From Microbacterium sp. Marseille-Q6648 (lineage in GTDB: Bacteria > Actinomycetota > Actinomycetes > Actinomycetales > Microbacteriaceae): a stretch of 64,000 nucleotides of DNA. The notes below the pieces were generated by a model. It did not search any database. It was not told the DNA's origin and saw only the letters and a program-made list of their open reading frames with translations. How positions within the stretch are numbered: position 1 is the stretch's first letter; every line of letters starts with the position of its first letter. The stretch lies in assembly GCF_943181415.1 (NCBI RefSeq), contig NZ_CALPBZ010000005.1, forward strand, positions 186,001-250,000, given 5' to 3'. The position numbers and the translations under genes are program-made. Shown here one piece after another: positions 8,103 through 18,632 of the stretch.

Positions 8103-9626
8103 ATGAAGTCAGCGACCCGGAAGACCGCCATCCCTTTGGCGGTGTTCGCCCTCGTGCTCACCGGCTGCACGCAGGGTGACACCGACACTCCCACTGAATC
8201 GAGCGCCCCTGAAGCATCGGGCACGCTCCGCGTGAACTTCGGCGCGTTCCCCGAGACCTGGGCACCGGGGTACGAGTTCGAAGGCGGACCCATGCGCATC
8301 GTCTACGAGAACCTCATCACCCGCGACGATGCCGGCGAACTCGCGCCCGGCCTTGCTGAGAGCTGGGAGCTGAACGACGACTCGACATCGCTGACCCTCA
8401 CTCTCCGCCAGGGCGTCAGCTTCCACGACGGCGAGCCGTTCAACGCGGAGGCCGTAGCGCAGAACATCGACACGGTGAAGAACACGCCCGGGCCGTTCGG
8501 CGCCCAGCTCGCACCGATCGATTCGGTGGACGCGCCCGACGAGCACACCGTGATCATCAACTTCTCCGCGCCCACACCATCCATGCCCAACACCCTGTCG
8601 ACGCGAGTGCTACCCATTGCGAGCCCCGCAGCGATCGAGGACGGCAGCGTCGCAACAAACCCCGTCGGTACCGCCCCGTGGGCATACGACGAAGCAGCAT
8701 CGACCGCAGGCACCGTCATGAGTTTCACCCTGTACGAGGACTATTGGGGAGACGCACCCGCCTTCGAAAACATCGAGCTGTACGCGATCCCCGACGACGA
8801 GGCCGCGGCAGCTGCCGTCGTCAACGGAGAGATCGACATCACCGATACAGAGGAAGAGGTACTGCCCCGCTTCGACGGAACCACGGTGGAGTCCTTCGAA
8901 TACCCGGCAATCCGCAACAACGTCATGTTCTTCGATCGGGGGGCCGGTGGCCTGTTCGAGGACGTCGAAGTTCGTCAGGCGGTCTGCTACGCCATCAATG
9001 TGCAGCAGATGGTCGACGTCAGCGGTGGCGAGGCGGCAACGCAGCACTTCCTCGAAGGCACCCTGGGCCACAACCCCGACATCGCCGGTTACCCCACCGA
9101 CGTCGAGCAAGCACGGTCGCTGTGGCAGAGCGCGGGAAGCCCCCAGATCGCGGGCGAGATGATCGCCGCGCCCTTCACGACAACGCAATCCACCATCTAC
9201 ATGGATCAGGCAAGCCAGCTGGACGGGTTCGGCATCGAGGTCACCACGGTTCCGCCCCCGGAGTGGTTCCAGGGATGGAACAGCGGTTCGTACCCGATCG
9301 GCATCGGCTCCAACGACGAGCAGACCCCCTTCGAGTGGTACAAGGCGTGGTTCGCCGCCGACGCCGGCGGCAACCCGTCCGGCACGGAAAGCGACGAGCT
9401 CAAGACGGCGGCCGACGCCGCGATCGCGGCGGGCGACTCCGAGGAGGCCGAAGGCCTCTGGGCCGAAGTGACGAAGATCATCGCGGACGAGGCGCTCACC
9501 TGCGCCCACGCTCGCGGGTTCGAGATCATCGCGTTCAACGCGGATACCGTGCAGGGTGTGGAGGAGTCGAACTTCCCGTTCGAGGCCAACAACATCAACC
9601 TGCGGGAGATCACGCCCGCGGGCTGA
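8103..9626 (+). CDS. Peptide/nickel ABC transporter substrate-binding lipoprotein (family 5)
   Basis: The 507-residue protein has a lipoprotein signal peptide ending in the lipobox LTGC, then a DppA/OppA-like fold with PGLAESWELNDD and LRQGVSFHDGEPFNAEAV motifs typical of solute-binding family 5. It would be anchored outside the membrane and deliver oligopeptides or a similar ligand to the permeases. The ATG at 8103 follows AAGGAGG by six bases, so the start at 8076 is rejected. It is first in a four-gene transporter operon. Confidence 0.93.
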   Translation: MKSATRKTAIPLAVFALVLTGCTQGDTDTPTESSAPEASGTLRVNFGAFPETWAPGYEFEGGPMRIVYENLITRDDAGELAPGLAESWELNDDSTSLTLTLRQGVSFHDGEPFNAEAVAQNIDTVKNTPGPFGAQLAPIDSVDAPDEHTVIINFSAPTPSMPNTLSTRVLPIASPAAIEDGSVATNPVGTAPWAYDEAASTAGTVMSFTLYEDYWGDAPAFENIELYAIPDDEAAAAAVVNGEIDITDTEEEVLPRFDGTTVESFEYPAIRNNVMFFDRGAGGLFEDVEVRQAVCYAINVQQMVDVSGGEAATQHFLEGTLGHNPDIAGYPTDVEQARSLWQSAGSPQIAGEMIAAPFTTTQSTIYMDQASQLDGFGIEVTTVPPPEWFQGWNSGSYPIGIGSNDEQTPFEWYKAWFAADAGGNPSGTESDELKTAADAAIAAGDSEEAEGLWAEVTKIIADEALTCAHARGFEIIAFNADTVQGVEESNFPFEANNINLREITPAG

Positions 9627-9683
9627 CGATCAATATCGGAATCCAGTGACAGTCATGAAGACCACGGCGGGGCGGGAGGACTG

Positions 9684-10628
9684 ATGGCCAAGCTCATCGC
9701 CTTCCGCCTCGCCCTCGCCCTCCCCCAACTGATCCTGGTCGCCATGGTCGTGTTCCTCATGACCTATCTGGTGCCGGGGAGCCCGGCTGCGGCCATCCTC
9801 GGCACCAGCGCGACCCCCGACCGTATCGCACAGGTCGAAGCCCAGCTCGGCCTCGACCAGCCCTTCTTCACCCGTTTGGTGTCGTGGTTCGCCGCAGCCG
9901 CCCAGGGAGACCTCGGCACCTCTTTCGCCATCGGCCGCCCCGTCACCGACATGCTGCTCGAGCGGATGCCGGCAACGCTGTCGCTCGTCGTCGGCGGGCT
10001 GATCGTCTCGGTCATTATCGGGCTGGCTCTCGGACTGCTCGGCGGCACACGACCTGGATCGACGACGGACCGGGTGACGACCACCATCACCGCTGTGACC
10101 GTGGCCATTCCGGAGTTCTGGCTCGGCATCGTGCTGCTGCTGATCTTCGCGGTCCAGCTCAAATGGGTACCGGTCGTGTCATACGTACCTCTCGATGTGG
10201 ATCCGGCCCGTTGGGCGCAGGGTTTGATCCTGCCGTCGATCGCTCTTGGCGTAGGTTCTGCCGCCCTCATCGCTCGCGCGATGCGCACCTCTATGGCCGA
10301 GACGCTCTCTGCCCGGTGGGTCGACACACTTACGGCGACGGGAATGTCCCGCACCCGCGTGATTTACCGCTACGGACTCAAAAACGCCCTCGTCCCGGTG
10401 CTGGCCTCGACAGGCCTCACCGTCAGCATCCTCATCGGCGCCAGCTTCGTCGTCGGCCAGGTCTTCGCATTCCCCGGAATCGGCGACATCATGCTCCGCA
10501 GCGTCATCGGCAAGGACTTCCCTGTCGTCCAAGGCGGGGTGCTCATGATCGCCGTCATCGTGATCGTCGTGAACCTCGTCCTGGACATCTGCTACGGCCT
10601 GCTCAACCCCAAGGCGCGACCTCAATGA
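9684..10628 (+). CDS. ABC transporter permease, DppB/OppB type
   Basis: This 314-residue integral membrane protein has about six membrane segments. An extracellular loop carries GLDQPFFTRLVSWF, and the cytoplasmic EAA region is near YRYGLKNALVPVLASTGLTV. It pairs with the DppC domain of the next protein to form the channel. A GGAGG lies just before the ATG, and its stop overlaps the next start as ATGA. Confidence 0.92.
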   Translation: MAKLIAFRLALALPQLILVAMVVFLMTYLVPGSPAAAILGTSATPDRIAQVEAQLGLDQPFFTRLVSWFAAAAQGDLGTSFAIGRPVTDMLLERMPATLSLVVGGLIVSVIIGLALGLLGGTRPGSTTDRVTTTITAVTVAIPEFWLGIVLLLIFAVQLKWVPVVSYVPLDVDPARWAQGLILPSIALGVGSAALIARAMRTSMAETLSARWVDTLTATGMSRTRVIYRYGLKNALVPVLASTGLTVSILIGASFVVGQVFAFPGIGDIMLRSVIGKDFPVVQGGVLMIAVIVIVVNLVLDICYGLLNPKARPQ

Positions 10629-12709
10629 CCGACACCTACTCGCTGAACCTCTCCCGGCTGCGCCGCTCCCCCGACGGTCGCCCGCAATCGGGGCTCTCCC
10701 GGGTGATCGGGCGGATGCGTCGACAACCACTGACGCTGGTCGCCCTATGGACCATCGTCGCGCTGGCACTCATTGCGATCTTTGCCCCTGTGATCGCGCC
10801 GTATGACCCCAACGTGTCGGACTACTCGGCTCTCCTTCAAGGCCCGTCGGCGACGCATTGGCTGGGCACCGACAATCTCGGTCAGGACTACTTCAGCCGC
10901 CTCATCTTCGGCACGCGGGTGGCACTCGTGGTAGCGCTGGGTTCGGTTCTTATCGCCATGGCGCTGGGTGTGCCGATCGGCTTGCTTCTGGGCTATCGCG
11001 GTGGGTGGACCGACCGCCTCGGCTCTCGCTTGCTCGACGTGGCCCAGGCCCTGCCAGGGCTCCTGGTCGCCCTCGCTGTCATCGCGATCCTCGGGCGGAG
11101 CCTATGGACGCTCATGCTCGCCATCGGCCTGATCTTCACGATGGGCTTCGCGAGAGTGACCCGCGCCATCGCCCTCACCGAGCGACACAAGCTCTATGTC
11201 GAGTCCGCACATGTCGCAGGCATGCGGGAGCGGACCATCATCTTCAGGCAGGTGCTGCCCAACCTGATCGGCCCGCTCGTCATCCAGGCTGCGGTGTTCT
11301 TCGGCTCGGCGATCATGATCGAGTCCGGGCTCAGCTTTCTCGGCCTCGGGCTCAATCGCGAAACCCCTACGTGGGGTGGCCTGCTCAGCATGGCCGTCGC
11401 GCATCAGGCGCAGCAGCCCTTCCTCGCCTTCCCACCCGGCATCGCCATCATCATCACCGTGCTGGCGTTCAACCTCTTCGGCGACGGCATGAACGACGCC
11501 ATCACCGGCGGCATCCGCCGATCACCGCGCAAGGCTCAGGGCAAGGCGGCCCTGCCGTCGATGAGCAACGTTCCGACCGCCGCAGCGGCAACGCTTCCCG
11601 GACAGGACGCACCGCTCGGGGCGCAGAGCCCCGACGATGCCGCACCCGATGCGGCGAGCCCGTTCCCGTCGCACCGCACGCCCGCCCCCGCGCCGACCGG
11701 CATCACCGCTGACGATCGCCTCCCCGTCGCGACGAACCAGGTGCTGGCCGTGCGCGAACTGTCGGTGGAGCTGGAACGCCCCGAGGGAGACGTCGTCCCG
11801 CTCGTGTCAAATGCGCAGCTCTCCATCGGCGCTGGCGAGATCGTCGGGCTCCTCGGGGAATCGGGCTCGGGCAAGTCGATGTTCGCCAAGGCTGTGATGG
11901 GCTTGCTGCCGCCCCGCACCAGGCTGGCTTCCGGCACGATCCTCTTCGACGGCACCGAACTGGCGTTCCAGTCGCAGCGAATGTTGCGCACCGTCCGCGG
12001 GGCAGGCATCGGCGTGGTCTTCCAAGACCCGCTGTCCGCGCTCTCGCCGGTGCACACGGTCGGCCGCCAGCTCGTCGAACCTTTGCGGGAGCACAAGGGC
12101 ATGTCCAGATCGCAGGCACGAGACCGCGCCGTGGAACTGCTGGAACGTGTCGGCGTGAGTCGTGCGCGCGAACGGCTCGACCACTACCCGCACCAGTTCT
12201 CGGGCGGGATGGCGCAGCGCGTCGCAATCGCGATGGCGCTAGCCGCTGACCCGAAGCTGCTGATCGCCGACGAGGCGACCTCGGCGCTGGACGTCACAAC
12301 GCAGGCGCAAGTGCTCGACCTCATCCTCGACCTCCGCGACGAGTACGGGATGGGAGTGTTGATGATCACCCACGATCTCGGCGTCGTCGCGGAGACATGC
12401 GACCGGGCAGCGATCATGTACGCGGGCCAGATCATCGAAACCGGGACGGTGACGGACCTGTTCCGCACACCCCGGCATCCCTACACGGCCGCACTGCTGG
12501 CCGCGAACCCCGCGGCCGATGCCCGCGTGGACCGGCTGCCGACCATCCCGGGCCGAGTTCCGCTCGCCGGCGAGTGGCCGCGCGGTTGTCACTTCGCGAA
12601 TCGCTGTGTGTTCGCGACCACCGAGTGCACATTGGCCCCGGTACCGATGATCGACGAGGTGCGGTGCGTCCGTGCACACGAATTGACCTTGGAGGTCGCC
12701 GCCCGATGA
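10625..12709 (+). CDS. Fused ABC transporter permease (DppC) and ATP-binding protein (DppD)
   Basis: The 694-residue protein joins two subunits. Residues about 1-300 form a DppC permease with [16 protein letters not shown] and an EAA loop. An alanine/proline-rich linker of about 65 residues follows. The rest is an ATPase with Walker A GESGSGKS, signature FSGGMAQR, Walker B LLIADEAT and the family C-terminal Cys cluster near RGCHFANRC. Such fusions are annotated in actinobacteria. The frame is continuous without a stop, so this is a real fusion rather than an artefact of overlap. Confidence 0.93.
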   Translation: MTDTYSLNLSRLRRSPDGRPQSGLSRVIGRMRRQPLTLVALWTIVALALIAIFAPVIAPYDPNVSDYSALLQGPSATHWLGTDNLGQDYFSRLIFGTRVALVVALGSVLIAMALGVPIGLLLGYRGGWTDRLGSRLLDVAQALPGLLVALAVIAILGRSLWTLMLAIGLIFTMGFARVTRAIALTERHKLYVESAHVAGMRERTIIFRQVLPNLIGPLVIQAAVFFGSAIMIESGLSFLGLGLNRETPTWGGLLSMAVAHQAQQPFLAFPPGIAIIITVLAFNLFGDGMNDAITGGIRRSPRKAQGKAALPSMSNVPTAAAATLPGQDAPLGAQSPDDAAPDAASPFPSHRTPAPAPTGITADDRLPVATNQVLAVRELSVELERPEGDVVPLVSNAQLSIGAGEIVGLLGESGSGKSMFAKAVMGLLPPRTRLASGTILFDGTELAFQSQRMLRTVRGAGIGVVFQDPLSALSPVHTVGRQLVEPLREHKGMSRSQARDRAVELLERVGVSRARERLDHYPHQFSGGMAQRVAIAMALAADPKLLIADEATSALDVTTQAQVLDLILDLRDEYGMGVLMITHDLGVVAETCDRAAIMYAGQIIETGTVTDLFRTPRHPYTAALLAANPAADARVDRLPTIPGRVPLAGEWPRGCHFANRCVFATTECTLAPVPMIDEVRCVRAHELTLEVAAR

Positions 12710-13578
12710 CCATGGACACCTCCCCTCTGCTCATTGTCGAGGGACTGACCGTCGAGTACGAGACCGGCGGCGCGCTCCCGTGGCGCCGGCGCACGTCCCG
12801 CGCGATTGAGAACGTCTCCTTTGACATCCGTCCCGGTGAGACACTCGGGCTGGTCGGCGAATCGGGGTCGGGCAAGAGCACGACGGGGCGCGCCATCCTT
12901 CGGTTGGCGGAGGCCGCGGCAGGGTCGATCCGCTTCGATGGTCAGGAAGTCACGGCGATGGGTCGGCGCACCCCGCTCGCCTACAGGCGGCACGTGCAGG
13001 CCATCTTCCAAGATCCCAGTTCCTCCCTCAATCCCCGCCACGTCGTCGGGCGCTGCGTGGACGACACCCTCCGCACTCACGGAGTCGACGACCCCGCCAA
13101 GAGGCGGATGCGCACCCTCGAAGCGTTCGAGCAGGTCGGCCTCTCCCGCGACCACCTCCACCGCTTCCCCAACGAGCTGTCAGGCGGTCAGCAGCAGCGC
13201 GTCGCGATCGCCCGGGCGCTCGTGCTCAAGCCTCGGCTGGTCGTCTGTGACGAAGCCGTCAGCGCGCTCGATCTGTCAACCCAGGGGCAGATCATCAACC
13301 TGCTCGCCGATCTGCAAGAGGCCACCGGCGTGAGCTACCTCTTCATCGCGCACGACCTCGGTATCGTCCGGCACCTCTCGCACCGGATCGCCGTCATGAA
13401 GCAGGGGCACCTTGTCGAACTGGCGCCCGGCGAGCAGCTGTTCACCGCAGCGACGCACCCGTACACCCGCAAGCTCCTGGGCGCGAGCCCGTCGGCGACG
13501 CCCGAGGGGCGCGAGGAGCGACGAGCGCGGCGCGAGGCGTTCCGGCAGATCCACGAAGCCGAGATCGCGCTGACCTGA
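12706..13578 (+). CDS. Oligopeptide ABC transporter ATP-binding protein, DppF type
   Basis: This 290-residue ATPase has Walker [10 protein letters not shown]-loop [10 protein letters not shown], signature LSGGQQQR, Walker B LVVCDEAV and the H-loop in IAHDLG. It forms the second nucleotide-binding subunit with the DppD domain of the fused protein. The start overlaps the preceding stop as ATGA. The conserved aspartate in [11 protein letters not shown] is intact. A strong hairpin terminator follows directly. Confidence 0.93.
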   Translation: MTMDTSPLLIVEGLTVEYETGGALPWRRRTSRAIENVSFDIRPGETLGLVGESGSGKSTTGRAILRLAEAAAGSIRFDGQEVTAMGRRTPLAYRRHVQAIFQDPSSSLNPRHVVGRCVDDTLRTHGVDDPAKRRMRTLEAFEQVGLSRDHLHRFPNELSGGQQQRVAIARALVLKPRLVVCDEAVSALDLSTQGQIINLLADLQEATGVSYLFIAHDLGIVRHLSHRIAVMKQGHLVELAPGEQLFTAATHPYTRKLLGASPSATPEGREERRARREAFRQIHEAEIALT

Positions 13579-13591
13579 TCAGGACACGCAG

Positions 13592-13626
13592 AAAGGGGAG
13601 CCCCGCCTCGAGCGGGACTCCCCTTT
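13592..13626. terminator. Bidirectional rho-independent-type terminator
   Basis: A hairpin with arms AAAGGGGAG and CTCCCCTTT, an inner CCCGC/GCGGG stem and a five-base loop sits between the convergent transporter operon and the cysteine-rich small ORF. The A/T ends supply short T tracts in both directions. Confidence 0.85.
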
Positions 13627-13630
13627 CGTG

Positions 13631-13732
13631 TTAGTCGGTCTCGGCGCCGGCGCAGAAATGGCATCCCTCGTCGTCGCAGAACCAGTCGGGCACCTCCCTG
13701 TCGGCAACACGGCGCGGCGCCAGGACGCTCAC
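13631..13732 (-). CDS. 33-residue cysteine-containing small protein (unrecognised)
   Basis: A GTG at 13732 overlaps the stop of the CMD gene as GTGA and opens a 33-codon frame ending in TAA at 13631, just before the shared terminator. The peptide contains a compact CDDEGCHFC motif (C-x4-C-x2-C) after a DWF triplet and ends GAETD. Such spacing could hold a metal or a redox thiol pair. No family is recognised. Support comes from the translational-coupling overlap, the fit between two signals and the non-random Cys spacing; short length limits confidence. Confidence 0.5.
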   Translation of the reverse strand: MSVLAPRRVADREVPDWFCDDEGCHFCAGAETD

Positions 13733-14319
13733 GGTCCAACCTTGCTCGGCTCGACCTTCGCGTAGCCGCGGACATCCGGGAACGGCGGCGTGCGGTCAGG
13801 TTGCAGGTCGACCTGAAACGTGTTCAGACACATCGAGAGCAACGTGAAGTTACCGAGTAGACCGATCGCGTCAACGAGCTGCTGATCGGTGAACACGCTC
13901 CGCAGCCGCGCGAAGGTGGCGTCCGACACGAAATGCGTCGTCAGCAGCTCGGCGGCGAAATCGTGGAACACACGCAGTTCCTCATCGTCGCCGAACTCCG
14001 GCACTCGCCCGGCGGCGAGCGCGGCGACAGCGGCTGCGGGGACGCCGGTCTCGATGGCCTTGTCCACGTGAGAGTTCCACGAGAACTGCGCGTCGAACTG
14101 GCGCGATGCGATCAGCAGTGCGTACTCGCGGATGCGTTCGGGCATGCTGCAGTCGAAGCGGACGAAGGCTCCCAGTGCCTCGACTCTGTCGCACAGTTCG
14201 GGGCTGTGCAGCCACACTTTGAAGGGTCCGCCGATCTTTCCGCGCTTGGCGATGATGCGGTCGGCGAGCTCCTGCTGTCGCTCGGTCATGTCTTCGTAGG
14301 GGGTGACGTCCAGTCTCAT
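13729..14319 (-). CDS. Carboxymuconolactone decarboxylase (CMD/AhpD-like) family protein
   Basis: The 196-residue protein resembles AhpD/CMD-fold proteins: a helix with IREYALLIASRQFDAQFSWNSHV is followed by a long helical half with QQLVDAIGLLGNFTLLSMCLNTF. Classic AhpD proteins carry a CxxC before the His. Here that region reads FSWNSH, so peroxidase activity is doubtful. It is probably a gamma-carboxymuconolactone decarboxylase-like member of unknown substrate. An ATG at 14319 follows GGAGG. The downstream Cys-rich peptide overlaps its stop, so the two are coupled. Confidence 0.8.
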   Translation of the reverse strand: MRLDVTPYEDMTERQQELADRIIAKRGKIGGPFKVWLHSPELCDRVEALGAFVRFDCSMPERIREYALLIASRQFDAQFSWNSHVDKAIETGVPAAAVAALAAGRVPEFGDDEELRVFHDFAAELLTTHFVSDATFARLRSVFTDQQLVDAIGLLGNFTLLSMCLNTFQVDLQPDRTPPFPDVRGYAKVEPSKVGP

Positions 14320-14432
14320 GAGGCCTCCGGGTGACGGGAGTGGGTTCGTCCGCGACATTAGGTGGCCCGCGCCGACGGGGCCAGATCAGGACGGGCAACG
14401 TTAGCGTGCATCCGCGGTGGGGTTGCACGCCC

Positions 14433-14447
14433 TAGCGTGAGGGAGTG
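14433..14447 (+). promoter_or_regulatory. Candidate leaderless promoter for the rhamnosidase
   Basis: A TAGCGT -10 element at 14433-14438 ends six bases before the GTG start and no well-spaced ribosome site is present. This spacing fits a transcript beginning at or near the start codon, which is common in actinobacteria. It is a prediction only. Confidence 0.35.
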
Positions 14448-17264
14448 CCCTCACGTATCCGCACGCTCGTCGCCGAGCTCCGCCACGACTCACCCGCCGT
14501 TGCCACCAGCACCCCGCGCCTGACGTGGACGGTGGACTCCGACGAACCGGGCTGGGAGCAGCAATGGGCTGAGATTCGCTGTGGTGACGAAGTGGCTCGC
14601 AGGAACGACCGGGACAGTGTGCTCGTGGCTTGGCCATTCTCACCGCTGGAACCGGGCGAGAGGGCACAGGTGTCGGTGCGATCGGCGGCGACCAATGGGG
14701 AACTGACCGCGTGGAGTCATCCGCTCGAGGTGTGGGCCTTGTTCACCGCCGAGTGGACGGCCCCACCCATCGCCGCAGCCGAGCCCGAAATGGCCGCGCA
14801 GCCGGTGCTTCTGCGGCGTCGCTTCGAGGTGCGCGCAGGACTTACCAGCGCCACGCTCCACTGGACTGCCCTCGGCGTGGCCGATACCGCGGTGAACGGC
14901 ATCGCGGCAGACGATGCCGTTCTGTCGCCTGGCTGGACCTCGTACCGTGAGCGCCTCATCTACGACAGCGCCGACGTCACGGCTCTGCTGCATCCGGGCG
15001 AGAACATCCTCAGCTCCCGGCTCGCCGGGGGGTGGTACACCGAGGAGTATCACGTCCTCACGACTCCCCGACGATTTTACGGCGATCAGCCCCGCTTCAC
15101 CGCACAGCTCGAGCTCATCTACGAGGACGGGACTCGCGAGACGATCATGACCGACACCGCCTGGCGAGCATGGCTCGACGGACCGGTCATAGCCACCGGC
15201 ATCTACGACGGCGAGCATGTCGATGCGCGCCGTGAACCCGCCGGCTGGGACCGGCCCGGATTTGATGACGGCCACTGGCCGACCGCGATCGAGACGTCCG
15301 AGTCCCTACGGGGGATCGAGCCGCGGATGGCTCCGCCTGTCCGCCGACTGGAGACACACGCGGTGAAAGCCGTCACTCGGACGGCGAGTGGTCGGGTCCT
15401 GCTCGATTTCGGGCAGAACCTCGTCGGCCGGCTACGACTGCGGCTTCGAGGCCCACGAGGAACCGTCGTGACGGTGCGCCACGCCGAAGTGCTCGAGGGT
15501 CGGTGGGACGACAAGCCCGAGCTCGCCCTGCGCCCGCTGCGCCGCGCCCGCGCCACCGACTCGTTCACCCTCGCCGGGGCGGAAGATGAGGTGTTCGAGC
15601 CGCGCTTCACGTTCCACGGTTTCCGCTACGCCGACATCGACGGCTGGCCGGGCGAGTTCGATCCGACCGATGTCGAGGCCGTGGTTCTCGGCAGCGACCT
15701 TCGTCGCACCGGCTGGTTCGCGTCGTCGGATGAGACGCTCGACCGCTTCCACGAGAATGTGGTCTGGACGCTGCGCGGCAACTACCTCGCCGTCCCACAA
15801 GACTGTCCTCAGCGCGACGAGAGGCTGGGCTGGACCGGCGATACGCAGCTGTTCGCACCGACCGCCCAGTCGCTGTTCGACTGCCATGCGTTCCTGCGCT
15901 CGTGGCTGCGGGATCTGGCGCTGGAGCAGCGCCGCCTGAATGGCCTGGTGCCGCTCTTCGCCCCGGACGTCGTGCCCGGTTTCAGCGACCGCGGCCCGGT
16001 CGCCGCGTGGGGCGACGCCATCACGATCGTTCCGCGGGTGCTGGCTGACACATCAGGGGATCTCTCGGTGCTCAGCGAGTTCTACCCGGGCATGCGGGCC
16101 TGGCTGGAGCTCGTGCTCGACCACCGTGACGAGGAGGGCCTGTGGACGAGCGGCAGGCAGCTGGCGGACTGGCTCGACCCGAACGCCCCGCCGAACGCCC
16201 CCTCGCGCGGACGCACCGACACCGACATCGTCGCCACCGCCTACCTCGCGCGCACCGCACAGCTCACCGCAGACATCGCCGCGGAACTCGGGCAGGACGC
16301 CGACGCCGCGCGGTTCGCCGCTTCGGCAGCCGCCACACGTGACGCTTTCGTCACCGCCTTCGTGGCGCCCAGCGGCCGAATGATGTGCGACACGCAGACC
16401 TCCTACGCGCTCGCGATCGCATTCGACCTCGTAGAGGATCAGCGACTTCGCCGGCGCGTGGGCGACCGGCTGGCGTACGTGGTGCGCCGCGATGGGTACC
16501 GCATCGCCACCGGACTTGTCGGCACGGCCGTCATCGCCGACGCCCTGACTATGGCCGGTCATCTGGATGCCGCCGAACGACTTCTTTTCCAGACCGAGGC
16601 GCCCTCCTGGCTGTACCCGGTCACCGTCGGCGCCACCACCGTGTGGGAACGCTGGGACGGCTTGCGTGAGGACGGATCGCTGAACCCGGGCGCGATGGTC
16701 TCGTTCAACCACGTCGCGCTGGGATCGGTGGCGAACTGGCTGCACACCACCGTCGCGGGCATGTCCGCCGACGGGCCGGGCTACCGGCGGCTGAGGATCG
16801 CGCCACGACCGCTGCAGCGATTGACCAGGGCTCACTTCCGCCATCTCACACCGTACGGACCGGCAGAGGCGGGCTGGGAACGCGACGGCGCCTCGCTCCG
16901 CGTGGTCGCCGCCATCCCTGCGAATACGACAGCGCGCGTGACGCTACCCGATGGACGTGAGCTCGAGGTCGGGTCGGGCAGACACGAGTGGCGTTGCGCC
17001 GTGCCGGAGCGTCGTCCCCGTGCGGCGGTGACGCTCGACTCGTCGCTTGCGGACCTGGCTGACGACCCCGCCGCGTACCGTGCCTTTCATGCCACCCTCG
17101 CCGCGCAGCCGAACCGGTTCCTCGCGGGCGCGGTGAAGGCGAACGCGCTCTACACCCCGGGCCGCACTCTCCGTGACGCGCTCATCTTCGCCGACGACGC
17201 GACGTTGGTTGCGGTCGCCGATGCCCTGCAGTCCGCGCACCACCCGACGGGAGACACCGCATGA
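14445..17264 (+). CDS. Alpha-L-rhamnosidase, GH78
   Basis: This 939-residue protein has the GH78 architecture: an N-terminal fibronectin-like module ([15 protein letters not shown]), the rhamnosidase_N sandwich ([23 protein letters not shown] region), a concanavalin-like domain and the (alpha/alpha)6 catalytic barrel. [14 protein letters not shown] near 453-466 carries the putative general acid (E459), and VWERWDG near 733-739 the second acidic residue (E735). It has no signal peptide and likely removes rhamnose from imported oligosaccharides or glycosides. The GTG start is the best available, but it lacks a clear ribosome site. Confidence 0.92.
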   Translation: MPSRIRTLVAELRHDSPAVATSTPRLTWTVDSDEPGWEQQWAEIRCGDEVARRNDRDSVLVAWPFSPLEPGERAQVSVRSAATNGELTAWSHPLEVWALFTAEWTAPPIAAAEPEMAAQPVLLRRRFEVRAGLTSATLHWTALGVADTAVNGIAADDAVLSPGWTSYRERLIYDSADVTALLHPGENILSSRLAGGWYTEEYHVLTTPRRFYGDQPRFTAQLELIYEDGTRETIMTDTAWRAWLDGPVIATGIYDGEHVDARREPAGWDRPGFDDGHWPTAIETSESLRGIEPRMAPPVRRLETHAVKAVTRTASGRVLLDFGQNLVGRLRLRLRGPRGTVVTVRHAEVLEGRWDDKPELALRPLRRARATDSFTLAGAEDEVFEPRFTFHGFRYADIDGWPGEFDPTDVEAVVLGSDLRRTGWFASSDETLDRFHENVVWTLRGNYLAVPQDCPQRDERLGWTGDTQLFAPTAQSLFDCHAFLRSWLRDLALEQRRLNGLVPLFAPDVVPGFSDRGPVAAWGDAITIVPRVLADTSGDLSVLSEFYPGMRAWLELVLDHRDEEGLWTSGRQLADWLDPNAPPNAPSRGRTDTDIVATAYLARTAQLTADIAAELGQDADAARFAASAAATRDAFVTAFVAPSGRMMCDTQTSYALAIAFDLVEDQRLRRRVGDRLAYVVRRDGYRIATGLVGTAVIADALTMAGHLDAAERLLFQTEAPSWLYPVTVGATTVWERWDGLREDGSLNPGAMVSFNHVALGSVANWLHTTVAGMSADGPGYRRLRIAPRPLQRLTRAHFRHLTPYGPAEAGWERDGASLRVVAAIPANTTARVTLPDGRELEVGSGRHEWRCAVPERRPRAAVTLDSSLADLADDPAAYRAFHATLAAQPNRFLAGAVKANALYTPGRTLRDALIFADDATLVAVADALQSAHHPTGDTA

Positions 17265-17689
17265 CCACCATCCGCCTCTTCTCCGACATCGACGCGCTCG
17301 ACCGCGGCGGCGCGGTCCGGACCTGGCCTCTCATCACCAAGGACACCGCCGGTGGGACCAATGACGTCACGACCGGCATCAGCGTGTACCCGGTCGGGGC
17401 GGGCGCTCCGCTGCATTCGCACAACTGCGGCGAGCAGGTGCTGATCATGGAAGGTGAAGGCTTCGTCGAGGTGCATGATCCCGTGCAGGGGCTCATTCGG
17501 CAGGATCTCGTCAAGGACGACACCGCGTACGTTCCCGCTGAGGTCTTCCACCGGTACCACAACACCGGAGACGTGCCGCTGCGGATCCTGTGGATCTATC
17601 CGGGAGCGTACGTCACCCGCACTTTCGCGGACACGGGCAAGACGGTGGAGCACCTGACCGCGGAGGACGCCATGGGCGGACGGAGCTGA
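17261..17689 (+). CDS. Cupin-domain protein
   Basis: The 142-residue protein has one cupin barrel. Motif 1 reads [22 protein letters not shown], with His, His and Glu positioned as metal ligands, and motif 2 is [12 protein letters not shown]. It overlaps the rhamnosidase stop as ATGA and is probably cotranscribed. Single cupins in such settings act as sugar isomerases, lyases or ligand sensors. The function is not assignable from sequence alone. Confidence 0.82.
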   Translation: MTTIRLFSDIDALDRGGAVRTWPLITKDTAGGTNDVTTGISVYPVGAGAPLHSHNCGEQVLIMEGEGFVEVHDPVQGLIRQDLVKDDTAYVPAEVFHRYHNTGDVPLRILWIYPGAYVTRTFADTGKTVEHLTAEDAMGGRS

Positions 17690-17690
17690 C

Positions 17691-18632
17691 TCAGGCGGTC
17701 AGGATCACCTTGCCACCCGGATGTCCGCTCGCCACGAGACGCAATGCGGACTTCGCTTCGGCCAGATCGAAAGTCTCAGCGATCGGAAGGGTCAGGTCGC
17801 CGTTGGCGGCGAGATCGAGGATGACTCGGCGATGCGGCATCCGGAAAGCGATGCTCTCGGGCCGCATACCGGCCGATATCCGCACCCCGGCTTCCGTCGC
17901 GCGCTTTCCCGGCGCGACGGTGGCGATGCGCGCGGGGTCCGCGACGAGCGCGAGCGAAACGTCCAGTGCTTCGTCGGTGCCGGCCGCGTCCACCGCGGCG
18001 TCCACACCACCGGCCGCGATCTCCCGAATACGGCCCTCCAACCCGTCGCCGTAGGCGACCGGCTGCCCGCCGAAAGCCCGGACCTTGTCGTGCTGGGCCG
18101 GAGAGGCCGTACCGATCACCCGGATGCCCTCACGCCGGGCGAGTTGCAGCACCAGCGCACCTACAGACCCTGACGCGCCGTGCACGAGGAGGGTCTCCCC
18201 TTCATCAGCACCGCACAGCATCAGCAACTCGGCGGCGACGACTCCGACATGCAGGATTCCTGCGGCCGTCAGGTCGTCAACGCCGGCAGGGATCGCGAAG
18301 ACGTCACTTGCGGGGACCGTCACGACGTCGGCGAACGCACCGGAGATCTTGAAGGCGACGACGCGATCTCCGGCCTGGGCCGGGCCGCTGGCGATCGACG
18401 TGTCGGGACCGATCGTGATGATCACCCCGGCCGCCTCCTGACCGATGGGCAAGGGCAGCTTCGTCGGGTCGGCATTCCACCCGCCGCTGAGGGATTTGTA
18501 GTCGGAGGGGTTCACCCCCGCCGCGGTCACTCTGATCTTCACCTCGCCCCGCGCAGGGACGGGGGGATCTGCGCTGACGCATTCGAGCGCGTCGATGCCG
18601 CCGTAATGCGGCAATTGCCAACGCCTGGCCAT
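17691..18632 (-). CDS. MDR-superfamily quinone oxidoreductase-like protein
   Basis: The 313-residue protein is a zinc-free medium-chain dehydrogenase with the GroES-like N-terminus (VTAAGVNPSDYK), the GQEAAGVI loop and the NADPH motif HGASGSVGALVLQLA. The four structural-zinc cysteines of alcohol dehydrogenases are absent, as in quinone and enone reductases. An ATG at 18632 overlaps the dehydrogenase stop as TGATG, so the extension to 18692 is rejected. It is the last gene of a four-gene operon and presumably reduces an enone or quinone intermediate. Confidence 0.87.
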   Translation of the reverse strand: MARRWQLPHYGGIDALECVSADPPVPARGEVKIRVTAAGVNPSDYKSLSGGWNADPTKLPLPIGQEAAGVIITIGPDTSIASGPAQAGDRVVAFKISGAFADVVTVPASDVFAIPAGVDDLTAAGILHVGVVAAELLMLCGADEGETLLVHGASGSVGALVLQLARREGIRVIGTASPAQHDKVRAFGGQPVAYGDGLEGRIREIAAGGVDAAVDAAGTDEALDVSLALVADPARIATVAPGKRATEAGVRISAGMRPESIAFRMPHRRVILDLAANGDLTLPIAETFDLAEAKSALRLVASGHPGGKVILTA

